A stretch of DNA of 54,479 bases, taken from NCBI GenBank assembly GCA_013140805.1, contig JABFRW010000029.1, forward strand, positions 1 through 54,479, in the 5' to 3' direction. The notes under the pieces are model-generated. The model was given only the letters and a program-made list of their open reading frames with translations. It did not search any database and had not been told where the DNA came from. A program made the translations under genes and the position numbers. This stretch comes from Candidatus Eisenbacteria bacterium (GTDB lineage: Bacteria > Eisenbacteria > RBG-16-71-46). Within the stretch, counting starts at the first letter, position 1. The number at the start of each line of letters is the position of its first letter. Shown here piece after piece: positions 42,937 to 52,642 of this stretch.

Positions 42937-43806
42937 TCAGCGCTCGCTGATGCTGAACGGCCCGTTGTTCGTGACCACACGCACGGGCGGTCCGCCCCGG
43001 CCGAGCGCGGTCGTGATCCACCCGCGTCGCCGGTGGGAGTCGATCGCGTAGTCGAATGTGCGCGGACCGCTGAGGGTTCCCGTCGTCAGACGGGCCGAGT
43101 AGTCGGCCGGCAGCATCAGACTGAGCGGGCCGTTCAGCGCTTCGGCATCGAGGCCGTCACCCTTCCAACGCGGGCCCGAGAGCACCACGTGAAGCGGACC
43201 GTTCTGCAAACGTGCCTGAACGTCTCCGCCGAGATCCTCGAGCGACATCGGGCCATTGCTCGTCTTCAGCTTCATGGTGCCGTGGACGTCGCGCACGCCA
43301 ATTGGGCCGTTGAGCGTGCGCAGTTCGAGATCGGTGGCACGCGGCACCCACACCTTGACGTCGACCGTCCACCACTCGTTCTTCGGCGACTCGTCGGGTC
43401 CGACTGGCTCCAGCACGCCGTCGTTCAGTTCGAGCTGGATCCTGGCCGCCAGCCCACGCGCCTGCTCCTCGGTGCGCGCACGGGCCATCACTCGATAGAG
43501 GATGCGCACGTCGTCGCGATCCGAGCCCATCACCGTCATGCCGCTGTTCTGTCCGCCGTCGATCGCGATCGGCCCCTTCGCGCGCGGATAGTCGAACTCC
43601 CGCACGACGCAGGCAACGACTCGGCCGTCGTTCCAACTGTCGGAGGACTGACTCCATCCCTGATCGCGTTCGGGGTGGGCGAGCGCACGCTCGACCCAGG
43701 CATCATCGAGTCGATTCGTGGACGAGCCGTTTCCGGCGCGCGAGGCGGAGGGACCCGCGGCAATCATGAGCGCCGTGGCGACGGTGAGTAGCAGAGCAGA
43801 GCGCAT
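42937..43806 (-). CDS. Secreted DUF4097-like repeat protein
   Basis: 289 aa from ATG 43806; the signal peptide ends near SRAG. The C-terminal two thirds carry NGP-centred repeats about 20 residues apart: LNGPIGV, SNGPMSLED, QNGPLHVVL, LNGPLSLML and NNGPFSIS. This is the signature of DUF4097/adhesin-type beta-helices. An N-terminal part of about 80 residues includes DQGWSQSSDSWNDGR. No enzyme motif. The role is probably at the cell envelope. Confidence 0.75.
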   Translation of the reverse strand: MRSALLLTVATALMIAAGPSASRAGNGSSTNRLDDAWVERALAHPERDQGWSQSSDSWNDGRVVACVVREFDYPRAKGPIAIDGGQNSGMTVMGSDRDDVRILYRVMARARTEEQARGLAARIQLELNDGVLEPVGPDESPKNEWWTVDVKVWVPRATDLELRTLNGPIGVRDVHGTMKLKTSNGPMSLEDLGGDVQARLQNGPLHVVLSGPRWKGDGLDAEALNGPLSLMLPADYSARLTTGTLSGPRTFDYAIDSHRRRGWITTALGRGGPPVRVVTNNGPFSISER

Positions 43807-43924
43807 GCGGGACCTCGCAAAGTTAGGTCGGATCAAGCCACAGGGGTGGCGTTCAACCCCTTGGACCAAGCATGCCGGGGGAAGGTTGGCAGCGCTGAGG
43901 CTCGCGAGTCGCACCTCGGGAGCG

Positions 43925-45232
43925 CTACTGCGAGAGGAACTTCCGATACGCCGCCAGCGCGTCGGGGCCCTCGGTCGCGAGGCGGTACGGGTTGTCGGGA
44001 TTCGATGCGCCGCCGATCCCCCACCCGAACAGCGTGACGAGTGCCGCTCCGTGATTGAAGCAGCGCGCGAGGTACGTCTCCATCGTCATTCCGGAGTTCG
44101 CGGGGGGATCCCCCGGAAGAACGTTCGTCCCCTCTGCTGACGCCCACCACGGATCGCCGTGCTTCGCGCGCTCCTCCTGGATCTGATCGAACGTCCCGCT
44201 CCCGGGATAGGTGGTGAACCCCGGTCGAACGCCTGCCGCGAACGCCACCGAAGGGCGCTGGGAACTGGACGCGGCATCCAGGACTTGCTCGTAGCTGACG
44301 CCCGACGGCACCTGTCCAGTCGCCTCGAGCTCGGCGAAGCGAGCGCGCGACAGGAATGCCACGTGGGTGTAGATGCGGTCGCGATTCACCCCGGCCTGCG
44401 CAAGGCCGTCGGTCCAGAGTTCGATGAACTCGGCGACGATCGAAGCCACCTCGGCTCCCACGTCCGCGGGCGGCTGGCCGGGACCAAAGCCGCGATTCGC
44501 GAGCGCATGAAAGCCCACGCGGTCTCTCGAGGTGGTGTCCTGTCCCATGTGCGACTCCCAGCCCGCGATGACACCCGCGAACCGATCGCCCATGCCCTGG
44601 GCCTCGAGGATCGCCACGCGCGCTGCGATCTCGGCGCCGATCACGTCGCGCGCCCGGCGCGAAACCTCGGCGCGGATGTCAGGGGCGTTGAAGCACATCC
44701 TCGCAGGCGGGTGTGCCCAGTCCAGAAGCAGGCCGGTGGCGAGCGTTCCATCGCCATCCGTCCACTCGAGGTTCCCGGCGTCGGTCAGATCGGTCCGTCG
44801 ACTCCAGAACATGGCATCGTCGATGTGGAATCCGACCGCAACGCTCTCCGCTGCAGCGATGCTGAATCCGTCGTCGATGATCTGACGGACCTCGGCGTCG
44901 GTGTGGTCGAACGAGATCGGTCCAAGGATGAATGCGAGTCGCGCCTTCGAGCCGCCTCTCGTGCCGATCTTCGCGACGATGTCGTGAACCATCGCGGCGA
45001 CTTCGTCCTTCGGCGTGTAGATCAACTCCCGGTCGAAGGGGATCGCCGGATCCGGCCCGCCTTCGAACACCTGAAATGCCAGGTAGCGCACTTCGCTTCC
45101 AGCGAGCGCTGCCAGGGACTCGGGGGCACTGGCTTGCGGAGCGGTCGTGCGAGTCGAGCCGCACCCCGCACCGAGAGCGAGGAGAAGAATCACGAACCCG
45201 AGCCCGATTCTGTTTCCCTGAGGTCGCATCAT
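43925..45232 (-). CDS. Lipoprotein of unknown function, possible barrel-type hydrolase
   Basis: 435 aa from ATG 45232; lipobox GAGC (Cys 24). An alternative TTG at 45250 adds six residues. The body has alternating helices and strands (VRYLAFQVFEGG, RLAFILGPISFDHTDAEV, VGFHIDDAMFW, VIAGWESHMGQD, ALVTLFGWG) that suggest a TIM-barrel glycoside-hydrolase-like fold, with acid candidates in HIDDAMF and GWESHM. No CAZy family is recognised by eye. It is a single gene divergent from the MFS transporter. Confidence 0.65.
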   Translation of the reverse strand: MMRPQGNRIGLGFVILLLALGAGCGSTRTTAPQASAPESLAALAGSEVRYLAFQVFEGGPDPAIPFDRELIYTPKDEVAAMVHDIVAKIGTRGGSKARLAFILGPISFDHTDAEVRQIIDDGFSIAAAESVAVGFHIDDAMFWSRRTDLTDAGNLEWTDGDGTLATGLLLDWAHPPARMCFNAPDIRAEVSRRARDVIGAEIAARVAILEAQGMGDRFAGVIAGWESHMGQDTTSRDRVGFHALANRGFGPGQPPADVGAEVASIVAEFIELWTDGLAQAGVNRDRIYTHVAFLSRARFAELEATGQVPSGVSYEQVLDAASSSQRPSVAFAAGVRPGFTTYPGSGTFDQIQEERAKHGDPWWASAEGTNVLPGDPPANSGMTMETYLARCFNHGAALVTLFGWGIGGASNPDNPYRLATEGPDALAAYRKFLSQ

Positions 45233-45354
45233 CGATGTCGGACGGTCCAATCGAGCGCTGAGGTTTCAAGTCCCTCCCGGGCGAGCGGGAGCGGATGATC
45301 ACTTGCAGGCGCGTCGAGTTGCGCAAGTCGAAGCCGGTGGCACAGTGTGGCCGC

Positions 45355-46590
45355 ATGAGATGGAACGCTCAAGCGTCGTTAGGCGGCTTGCCCCGCACGT
45401 TCTGGATCCTGTGCGGTGGCATGCTCGTCAACCGCGCAGGCAGCTTCGTCCTCATCTTCCTCTCGGTCTACCTCACGCAGTCGCGCGGCTTCTCGATCAC
45501 GACCGCGGGAATGATCGTCGCTCTCTACGGAGCGGGAGGGATGCTCGCGAGCCTCGCGGGCGGATTCTTCGCGGATCACATCGGACGTCGCGCCACCATG
45601 CTCGGCGCGTTGACGCTCGGCGGGCTCGGAATCATCGGCCTCGGCTTCGCCCGGGACCTCCGTGTGATCGCTCCGATGGTGTTCGCGGTGGCGTTCTTCG
45701 GCGAAGCCTACCGCCCGGCCATGCAGGCCGCGGTCTCCGACCTCGTCCCGGCCGAGAATCGAGTGCGCGCGTTCGGCATCCTCTACTGGGCGATCAACGT
45801 GGGGTTCTCGATCGGGGCCATCCTGGGCGGTGCGCTCGCCCAGTCCTCGTTCTTGTGGCTGTTCATCGGCGACGGCGTAACAACCCTGCTGTTCGCGTTT
45901 CTCATCGCTCGCGCCGTGCCCGAGACGCGTCCCACGCCGGCCTCGCACGCGGCCGGCTCCGCTCGACGCGGCGTGCTCCACGACTTGCTCGCGCCTTACC
46001 TCGATGGGCCGTTCGGTGCCTTCGTACTGCTCGCGGTGCTGACCATGCTCGTCTTCCTGCAGCACGTCTCGACGCTGCCGATCGACATGAGCGCTCACGG
46101 CGTGCAGCGCACCTCGCTGGGAGCGGTGCTCGCCATCAACGGCATCGTGATCGTCCTCCTGCAGCCGTTCCTGGCGCCGTACCTTCAGCGCTGGAATCGT
46201 TCGTACGTGCTCGCGGTGGGCGCGTCACTGATCGGACTCGGATTCGGGCTCTACGCGCTCGCGCGCACGCCGGTCGGCTACGGGGTTGGCGTGCTGATCT
46301 GGACGCTGGGGGAGATCTGCGTGCTGCCGATCTCCAATGCGGTGGTCGGCGACATCGCGCCGTCGCACATGCGGGGCCGCTACCAGGGGGCCTACGGCCT
46401 CTCGTTCGGATTCTCGGGCCTGTGCGCTCCGCTGGTCGGCACGTTCGTGCTGCAACACTTCGGTGGCCACACGCTGTGGTGGAGCTGTCTCGCGGTCGGA
46501 GTGATCGCGGCGGTCGGACACCTGCTCCTCGCCCCGGCGCTCACGCGCCTGCGCGAGGAACGGATCGCTCAGCGAGCCACCAGCGGTTGA
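45355..46590 (+). CDS. Major facilitator superfamily transporter
   Basis: 411 aa with 12 predicted TM helices. The MFS loop motif appears as GGFFADHIGRRATMLG between TM2 and TM3. Resistance-type (DHA1) features include YRPAMQAAVSDLVP in the TM4-5 region. ATG 45355 is chosen; the frame is open to 45295. Substrate unknown; exporters of this class remove drugs or metabolites. Confidence 0.9.
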   Translation: MRWNAQASLGGLPRTFWILCGGMLVNRAGSFVLIFLSVYLTQSRGFSITTAGMIVALYGAGGMLASLAGGFFADHIGRRATMLGALTLGGLGIIGLGFARDLRVIAPMVFAVAFFGEAYRPAMQAAVSDLVPAENRVRAFGILYWAINVGFSIGAILGGALAQSSFLWLFIGDGVTTLLFAFLIARAVPETRPTPASHAAGSARRGVLHDLLAPYLDGPFGAFVLLAVLTMLVFLQHVSTLPIDMSAHGVQRTSLGAVLAINGIVIVLLQPFLAPYLQRWNRSYVLAVGASLIGLGFGLYALARTPVGYGVGVLIWTLGEICVLPISNAVVGDIAPSHMRGRYQGAYGLSFGFSGLCAPLVGTFVLQHFGGHTLWWSCLAVGVIAAVGHLLLAPALTRLREERIAQRATSG

Positions 46591-46603
46591 ATCGCGACTC
46601 CGT

Positions 46604-49267
46604 TCAGCGCTTCGACTGGCTCGACCCCCCGAGCAATCGCCCCGACTCGGGTGTCCAATGGAGCGCGAGCCGCAGCCGGCGGACGTAGCCGGCGTCGGGC
46701 GGCCGCTGGAGAGCCACGAACTGACGATGGCCGGGTAGCACGTCGTATCCCCGCAGGTCCGGCACCGCTCCGAGCGCTTCCGGTTGCCCGACCTGAGGTG
46801 GTTCGCTCGGCGTGAATCGCGCGGCCACCAGCCGACTCCCACTCACGAAGTAGAGCTCACGGCCGTCCCGCGCCCAGCGGGGAGATTCGCCACCGGCAGT
46901 CGAGACCTGCGTGCGCTCGCCGCCCCCCAGGCGCTCGACGAACACTTCGACCTGACCACCGAGGCCACTGCTGAAAGCGAGCCAGCGCCCATCTGGTGAC
47001 AGGGCGCTGCTCCTGGCTGCGGCGCCCCGGAGAAGGACTTTTTCGGATCCCGTCCCGTCGAGCGGAACGGAGCGCACGTCTCCGGAGTGAGAGCCGACGA
47101 AGGTCACCTCGCGTCCGTCTCGGGTGACGTCGTACACGTTGATCTCCTCGACGCTGCTGCCGACGAGGCGAGGAGTCGCCCCGCTTCGCGCCTCCATGAG
47201 CATGATGCCGAAGGGGGCTCCGAGCTTCATGAAGACTACAGAACGCCCGTCCGGCATCCACGCGGGGAACTCGTAACCCTCCTCTTGAACAATTCGGCTG
47301 CGACGCCCGAGACCGAGTTCCACGAGCCACGGTCCGGTCCATTCGTCGGACACCACCAGGCGGCCTCCGTCGGGAGAGACGCGAACCCCGCGGCCATAGA
47401 GATCGCGCGGCACGGGAAGCGGCGTGATGTGGCCCGCAGCATCGACGCGCACGAGCTGCATTTCTTCGATGCCGCTGTTGCGTATCAGGCCGGAGGACCA
47501 GGCGAGGTGTCCTGCGCCCGAGTAGGCGACGATGGCGGCTTCGTTTCCGGTCCGGGAGACGTCCTTCAGGACGGCGACCGGAGCTCCCGTCACGGCACCA
47601 CGCTTGGGATCGAACGGCACCACCATCGCCTGACCTTCGCGGGTGACGCAGAGCAGACGGTGGTCTCCGAGGTAGCGAGCGTAGACTCCATCCACCTCGA
47701 GCCGGCGCAGCGCGCCCGATCGCCGATCGATGACTCCGAGCTTGGTTCGGGCCTGACTCCAGTCCGAGACCAGGATGTAGGGCCCACCGGGCAGCAGCTG
47801 CGGCCACGCCTGTTTGGAAGTGCTGTCGGGCGTGGTTGGCCTGGCGATCAATTTCGAGAGAGCTCCACCCGCGGCCGGCACTCGCATGAGTGGTCCCGGC
47901 ACCATCTCCTGCAAGACGATCTGGTCGCCATCCCAGCAGCCGCCGAAGTAGTCATGGATGGCGCACACGGTCTGGGTGAGACCAGCGCTCAACGAGAACT
48001 TTCGCAGTTCGCTCGGGATCTGGAAGGAGCTCCTGCTGGTGCCCACCGCGAAGGCGACCCACGATCCATCGGGGGAGAAGAAAGGGCCCTCTCCGGTCTC
48101 GCTTCCCGGAATTTCGCGGACGACACCATCGGCCAACTGATGCACGTAGATCCTCGACATTCCAGACGGGCCGACGGCGGCATAGGCCAGCGTGCGCCCA
48201 TCGGGGGCGAACGCGAGCACCGGCGAGCCCCAGCCATAGAGAGCCAGCGTGTCCGGAAGAGCCAGATCCACGAGCGTGAGCGGTTGCGAACGAGCGGGCC
48301 ACGGAAGCCGGCTGATGCCGATGCCGACCGCGGTCGCGAGCACCGCGACGAGTGCAGCCAGGGCGCCGAGCGATCGCGCGGAGACACCGCGTGGCGCCTG
48401 AGTCCGGACCGAGCGAGCCGCCGGTGCGGCGTCTTGCAGCGCGATGCGTGCTTCTCCGATGTCGCGCAATCGTTGCGTGGGATCCCGCACGAGACAGCGC
48501 TCGAGCAGCGCTCGCAAGCGATCCGGAGTCTCGCCGGGGAGTTCCGCCCAGTCGGGGTCCGCGTGGAGCACTCGGGCAATGATCTCCGCGTAGTTGTCTC
48601 CGGCGAATGCCGGTCGGCCGACCAGGCACTCGTACAGCACGCAACCGAACGCCCAGATGTCGGTGCGCCGATCCGTCGGCTTGCCGCTCGCCTGTTCGGG
48701 GCTCATGTAGGCGGGCGTGCCCAGCACCGTCCCTTCGATCGTCTTGTGAAGGGTGGCCGCCGCGGACATCGCGGCATCCCGCGCCCCGCCAAAGTCCATC
48801 GCGAGCCCGAAGTCCAACACCTTGGCCTGGTCGGTGCGGGTGAGCATGACATTGCCCGGCTTCAAGTCTCGGTGAACGATTCCGCTCTCGTGCGCCGCTT
48901 CGAGACCCGTTGCGATCTGGCGACCGATCCGGATCGCTTCGGCCAGCGGCAGCGGTCCCCGGCTCAGCCGATCAGCGAGCGTGAGGCCTTCGACGAGCTC
49001 GAGAATCAGGTACGAGCGGTCGCCCGACTCTTCGAGACCGTGAATGGCGCCGATGTTGGGGTGGTTGAGCGAAGCCAGCGCGCGGCCCTCGCGCAGGAAC
49101 CGGGAGACGTGCTCGCGATCGCGCGCGAACGCGTCGGGCAGCGCCTTGATTGCCACGTCGCGATCGAGCCGCGTGTCGCGAGCCCGATAGACTTCGCCCA
49201 TTCCGCCGGCACCGAGCGGACCGAGGATCTCGTAGGGACCGAGACGGGTGCCTGAGGTCAGCGACAT
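46604..49267 (-). CDS. Serine/threonine protein kinase with TolB/PD40-like propeller
   Basis: 887 aa. Kinase domain at residues 12-275 with GAGGMGEVY, Lys 41, HRDLKPGN (Asp 134), DFG and YMSPEQASG, all intact. One TM helix (about 300-320, LGALAALVAVLATAVGIGI) is followed by an extracytoplasmic region with PD40/TolB-like repeats (FAPDGRTLAYA, FSPDGSWVAFA, VSPDGGRLVVS, LSPDGRWLAFS). Such proteins are common in Acidobacteria- and Eisenbacteria-like genomes; the propeller is thought to sense a ligand or protein. It parallels the kinase at 1-561. Confidence 0.94.
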   Translation of the reverse strand: MSLTSGTRLGPYEILGPLGAGGMGEVYRARDTRLDRDVAIKALPDAFARDREHVSRFLREGRALASLNHPNIGAIHGLEESGDRSYLILELVEGLTLADRLSRGPLPLAEAIRIGRQIATGLEAAHESGIVHRDLKPGNVMLTRTDQAKVLDFGLAMDFGGARDAAMSAAATLHKTIEGTVLGTPAYMSPEQASGKPTDRRTDIWAFGCVLYECLVGRPAFAGDNYAEIIARVLHADPDWAELPGETPDRLRALLERCLVRDPTQRLRDIGEARIALQDAAPAARSVRTQAPRGVSARSLGALAALVAVLATAVGIGISRLPWPARSQPLTLVDLALPDTLALYGWGSPVLAFAPDGRTLAYAAVGPSGMSRIYVHQLADGVVREIPGSETGEGPFFSPDGSWVAFAVGTSRSSFQIPSELRKFSLSAGLTQTVCAIHDYFGGCWDGDQIVLQEMVPGPLMRVPAAGGALSKLIARPTTPDSTSKQAWPQLLPGGPYILVSDWSQARTKLGVIDRRSGALRRLEVDGVYARYLGDHRLLCVTREGQAMVVPFDPKRGAVTGAPVAVLKDVSRTGNEAAIVAYSGAGHLAWSSGLIRNSGIEEMQLVRVDAAGHITPLPVPRDLYGRGVRVSPDGGRLVVSDEWTGPWLVELGLGRRSRIVQEEGYEFPAWMPDGRSVVFMKLGAPFGIMLMEARSGATPRLVGSSVEEINVYDVTRDGREVTFVGSHSGDVRSVPLDGTGSEKVLLRGAAARSSALSPDGRWLAFSSGLGGQVEVFVERLGGGERTQVSTAGGESPRWARDGRELYFVSGSRLVAARFTPSEPPQVGQPEALGAVPDLRGYDVLPGHRQFVALQRPPDAGYVRRLRLALHWTPESGRLLGGSSQSKR

Positions 49268-49348
49268 TCGCGCAAGCTATCGCAGAACCGGGGCGGATCG
49301 CTATGAGGCCAGGTCGACCAAGTCAGACGCGGCGGGCAAGCCGCGCGC

Positions 49349-51790
49349 TCACCTTGAGACCACCACGAGCGGCGTCGTCGATTCTCCGTCGTCGGTGCGA
49401 AGCCGTGCGTAGTGGACGCCCGCCGGCAACCATGCCGCGTCGATCGGAACGATGTGGTGCCCGGCCGCTCGCAGCTCGCCCGCCATCAGGGTCCTCACCA
49501 ACCGCCCCTGCACGTCGTACAGCGCAATCGTCACCCGCGTCGACGTCGGCAAGTCGAACGCGAGCGTGCCGCGACCGCGGAGCGGATGAGGGGCCGGCGT
49601 CGACAGGTGCACTCGGGACTGAATGCTCCGCGGCATCGGCACCGACACCGTGATGATCGACTGGTCCTGGATCGCCGCCATGTTCGTGCGCGCGATGCCG
49701 GCGAGACTGTTGTAGAGGCCGCCGACGTAGACCATCTGGCCGCCACTCGCGAGCGCGTTGACCTGGCCGAAGTCCAGGTTCGCGATCCACGGGAGCGCCG
49801 CGGCCGTGGCGGAGTCGACCACCGCGAACTTGGACCGGGACACGGCGCTCACCATCGTGAAGGTGCCGCCGAGGTACACGCGCGAGCCAATCGGGAGCAC
49901 CTCGTTGACGGGTGCGCTCGGATCGCAGTTCCACGCCAGCGCGAGGCCCGTGACTGGGTCGATCGCTGCGACGCGCGGACGGTGGAAACCACCGATGTTG
50001 AAGAAGTGGCCAGCCGCGTAGACGCGGCTCGGCGTCACCGTGAGCCCGTCCACGGTTCCGTCCGCTCCCGGATTCCAGGCGGCCACCGTTCCGGAGTCCG
50101 GGTGGAGCGCGACCAGGCGATTGCGCGTGAAGCCGCCGACCGTGGTGAACGCGCCGGCGGCGTACACGCGCCCGTGCCCGACCGCGAGCGCGTTGACGAC
50201 TCCACCGGAGTTCGGGTTCCACGCCCGCACCGCGCCGCTCGCAGTATCGACGGCGGCAAGACGGTTGCGCGTCTGTCCGCCGACGGTGGTGAACTGACCG
50301 CCCACGTAGATGGTCGAGTCGCGAGCGACGAGCGCGTTGACGGTGCTGCTGGCGTTGGGATTCCACGGCAGCAGAGCGCCGGTGACGGCGTGGACCGCGG
50401 CAAGGCGACTGCGCGCGACGCCTCCGACGTTGGTGATCGGGCCGCCGATGTAGATCTTGTCGCCGACCTTGATCATGGCGTTGACCTCGTTGCTCGAGTT
50501 CGGATTCCACGAGGTGGCGACGCCGGTGTTCACGTCGAACGAAGCGAGGTTGTTCCGCAGGATCACGTTCATCGCCGCGAAGTAGCCGCCGACGTAGAGC
50601 GTGGTGCCCTGGGCGGTGATCACGTCGGCGCTCGAACTCGCCATCGGGTTCCACGCCAGCGGCGCCGCCGTCACCGGATCGAGCGCCGCGAGAAAGTTGC
50701 GCGACTGGCCGGCGATCGTCGGGAAGCCGCCGCCGATGTAGGGAACTCCGCCGACCACCGCCAGTGCGTTGACCGAGCCACCGAGGTTGGGATTCCAGGC
50801 CGTGGCGAGTCCGGTCGTCGCCGAGAACTCGGCGAGTGCGAAGCGCGATACCGTGCCGTTGACCATGAAGAAGTTGCCAGCGACGTAGAGGTTGGCCCCG
50901 TTCGGCACGATCGTGTTGACGTCGCCGGAGATGTTGGGATTCCAGGCGTTCAGCGCGCCGGTCGCGGTGGTGACGGCGGCGATCGCGTTGCGCGTGACAC
51001 CGAGAACCTTGTTGAAGCGGCCGCCGAGGTAGAGCGTCCCGCCGTCGAAGCGCAGCTCCATCACCTCGGGGAACATGCTGACCGTGTCGGCGATGGTCGG
51101 ATTCCAGGCGGTCACGGCTCCGACGCCCGCCGTGTCGATCGCGGCGAGGCACGAGCGTGACTGGCCGCCGACGGTCGAGAACACCCCGCCCGCGTAAATG
51201 GCCCCGCCTGCGAAGGCGATCGCGTTGACCGTCGCGCCCGCGTCGGGATTCCAGCTCTTGAGCGACCCGGTCGTGGCGTCGAACGCCGCGAGCCGATTCC
51301 GCGGGACAGCGCCCACGAACGTAAATGTCCCCCCAACGTAGAGAATACCGTTCACGAGTGCGATGGACTCGACCCGACCGGTGGTCCCCGCTGTCCAGGC
51401 GGCCACCGTTCCGTCCGCGTTGATGCGCGCGAGGTTTTGCCGCCTCAGTCCGCCGACCGAGTCGAAGGAGCCCGCGATGAACCAGCCGCCCGAGCCGTCG
51501 GGAATGATGGAGTGCACGCTGCCGCGCACCGGCGCACTCGCGAGTGGCGTGTTGGTGCCGGCCGTGAAGCGCAGGGCGCCGCCCATCCACGGCCCCACGT
51601 TCTTGAACAGCCCGGCGGCGTAGAGCGTATCTCCGGAGCGGATGAGCGCGTTGATCTCACCGTTCGGGACCCACAGGTCCAGATCCACGGCCTGGGCGAA
51701 CGCGGGGGCGTGAGTCAGCACGAAGACGAATGAGAGGAGCAGGCCGAGAAGCGAGCCACCGCGTGAGTGGCGAATCGAAGGACGGTTCAT
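49349..51790 (-). CDS. Secreted 13-fold repeat beta-propeller-like protein with FlgD-like C-terminus
   Basis: 813 aa from ATG 51790 with GGAGACCC upstream; signal peptide to about residue 34. Some 13 units of about 50 residues repeat VNALAV-G-YVGG-FTTVGG-R-LAA-D-TG-AWNPN, as in delta-60-type propellers. The last 90 residues are a FlgD-like domain (LYDVQGRLVRTL ... GVHYARLRTDDG). The open frame runs on to 52648 with no stop, but that part lies outside the signal peptide. No catalytic motif is seen; adhesion or display is likely. Confidence 0.82.
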   Translation of the reverse strand: MNRPSIRHSRGGSLLGLLLSFVFVLTHAPAFAQAVDLDLWVPNGEINALIRSGDTLYAAGLFKNVGPWMGGALRFTAGTNTPLASAPVRGSVHSIIPDGSGGWFIAGSFDSVGGLRRQNLARINADGTVAAWTAGTTGRVESIALVNGILYVGGTFTFVGAVPRNRLAAFDATTGSLKSWNPDAGATVNAIAFAGGAIYAGGVFSTVGGQSRSCLAAIDTAGVGAVTAWNPTIADTVSMFPEVMELRFDGGTLYLGGRFNKVLGVTRNAIAAVTTATGALNAWNPNISGDVNTIVPNGANLYVAGNFFMVNGTVSRFALAEFSATTGLATAWNPNLGGSVNALAVVGGVPYIGGGFPTIAGQSRNFLAALDPVTAAPLAWNPMASSSADVITAQGTTLYVGGYFAAMNVILRNNLASFDVNTGVATSWNPNSSNEVNAMIKVGDKIYIGGPITNVGGVARSRLAAVHAVTGALLPWNPNASSTVNALVARDSTIYVGGQFTTVGGQTRNRLAAVDTASGAVRAWNPNSGGVVNALAVGHGRVYAAGAFTTVGGFTRNRLVALHPDSGTVAAWNPGADGTVDGLTVTPSRVYAAGHFFNIGGFHRPRVAAIDPVTGLALAWNCDPSAPVNEVLPIGSRVYLGGTFTMVSAVSRSKFAVVDSATAAALPWIANLDFGQVNALASGGQMVYVGGLYNSLAGIARTNMAAIQDQSIITVSVPMPRSIQSRVHLSTPAPHPLRGRGTLAFDLPTSTRVTIALYDVQGRLVRTLMAGELRAAGHHIVPIDAAWLPAGVHYARLRTDDGESTTPLVVVSR

Positions 51791-52015
51791 GGTGGGTCTC
51801 CAAGCCGGTGGGGTCCGGATCGTGGTGAAGAGCAGGCGCAAGACGGTGACGGACCGCCGGGTCCTCCCTCTGCCAGACCATTGCGCGGAAGCGGGGCCGA
51901 AACCGTCACGGCGCCGGAACAAGGGAGCCGGACTCGACGGACAGTTCGTCCTTGTGCCTCTCGCTTTACCGCGCGACAATGCGTTGCCGTAATTCCTCCA
52001 CCGGGAGCACCCCCC

Positions 52016-52627
52016 ATGGCCGCCTGCCGCCCCCGCGTCGTTCTGCTCGCTCTCGTGCTGTGCGTTGCCCTGTGCGCGCCCGCGTACGCCGCGGGCATCC
52101 TGTGCGGCACCGTGCGCGACGCGGTCACGAGCAACCCCATCGCCGGCGCTGGGATCTTCCTCCGGCAGACCACGGGCCAGTACACGGGGTTGAACGGCGC
52201 CACCGATGCGACCGGGCACTACTGCATCAACGGCATCCCGGCGGGCACCTACGATCTCGAGGTGCGCCTCGACGACTACCAGGTGGCGTATCGCCGCGGC
52301 GTCGTTGTGAACGATGTGCCGGTGAGCGTCGACGTCGACGCCCGGTTCATGGCGAGCACGCTGTCGCCGGCGTGGCCGAATCCCAGCCGCGAAAGTGTCC
52401 GCTTCCGCATGCGCATCCGGGACTCCGGGGCCATCGACCTCACCATCCTCGATGTGAACGGACGCCTGATGACGGGCTGGACGGGACTCGCAGGAGTCGG
52501 CGAGGAGAGAGTCGTGACGTGGGACTTCCGTGACACGGCCGGGCGCCGCGTGCCGGCGGGCCGTTATTTCGTGAGACTGAGCGCCGGCGATCGGTCGATC
52601 TCCCGCGCGTTCGCGCGTATTCCATAA
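52016..52627 (+). CDS. Secreted protein: carboxypeptidase-regulatory-like plus FlgD-like domain
   Basis: 203 aa from ATG 52016 with GGGAG upstream; signal peptide to about residue 25. Residues 27-110 are a regulatory-like Ig domain (GTVRDAVTSNPIAGAGIFL, GHYCINGIPAGTYDLEV). Residues 115-203 are FlgD-like (LDVNGRLMTGW ... GRYFVRLSAG). It is followed 15 bases on by a lipoprotein with the same first domain type, so the two are probably one operon. Confidence 0.82.
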   Translation: MAACRPRVVLLALVLCVALCAPAYAAGILCGTVRDAVTSNPIAGAGIFLRQTTGQYTGLNGATDATGHYCINGIPAGTYDLEVRLDDYQVAYRRGVVVNDVPVSVDVDARFMASTLSPAWPNPSRESVRFRMRIRDSGAIDLTILDVNGRLMTGWTGLAGVGEERVVTWDFRDTAGRRVPAGRYFVRLSAGDRSISRAFARIP

Positions 52628-52642
52628 GAGGGCCACCCAGCG

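Noticed and set aside
49412-51160. 582-aa forward ORF
   Set aside because: Its apparent repeats mirror the real propeller repeats on the reverse strand.
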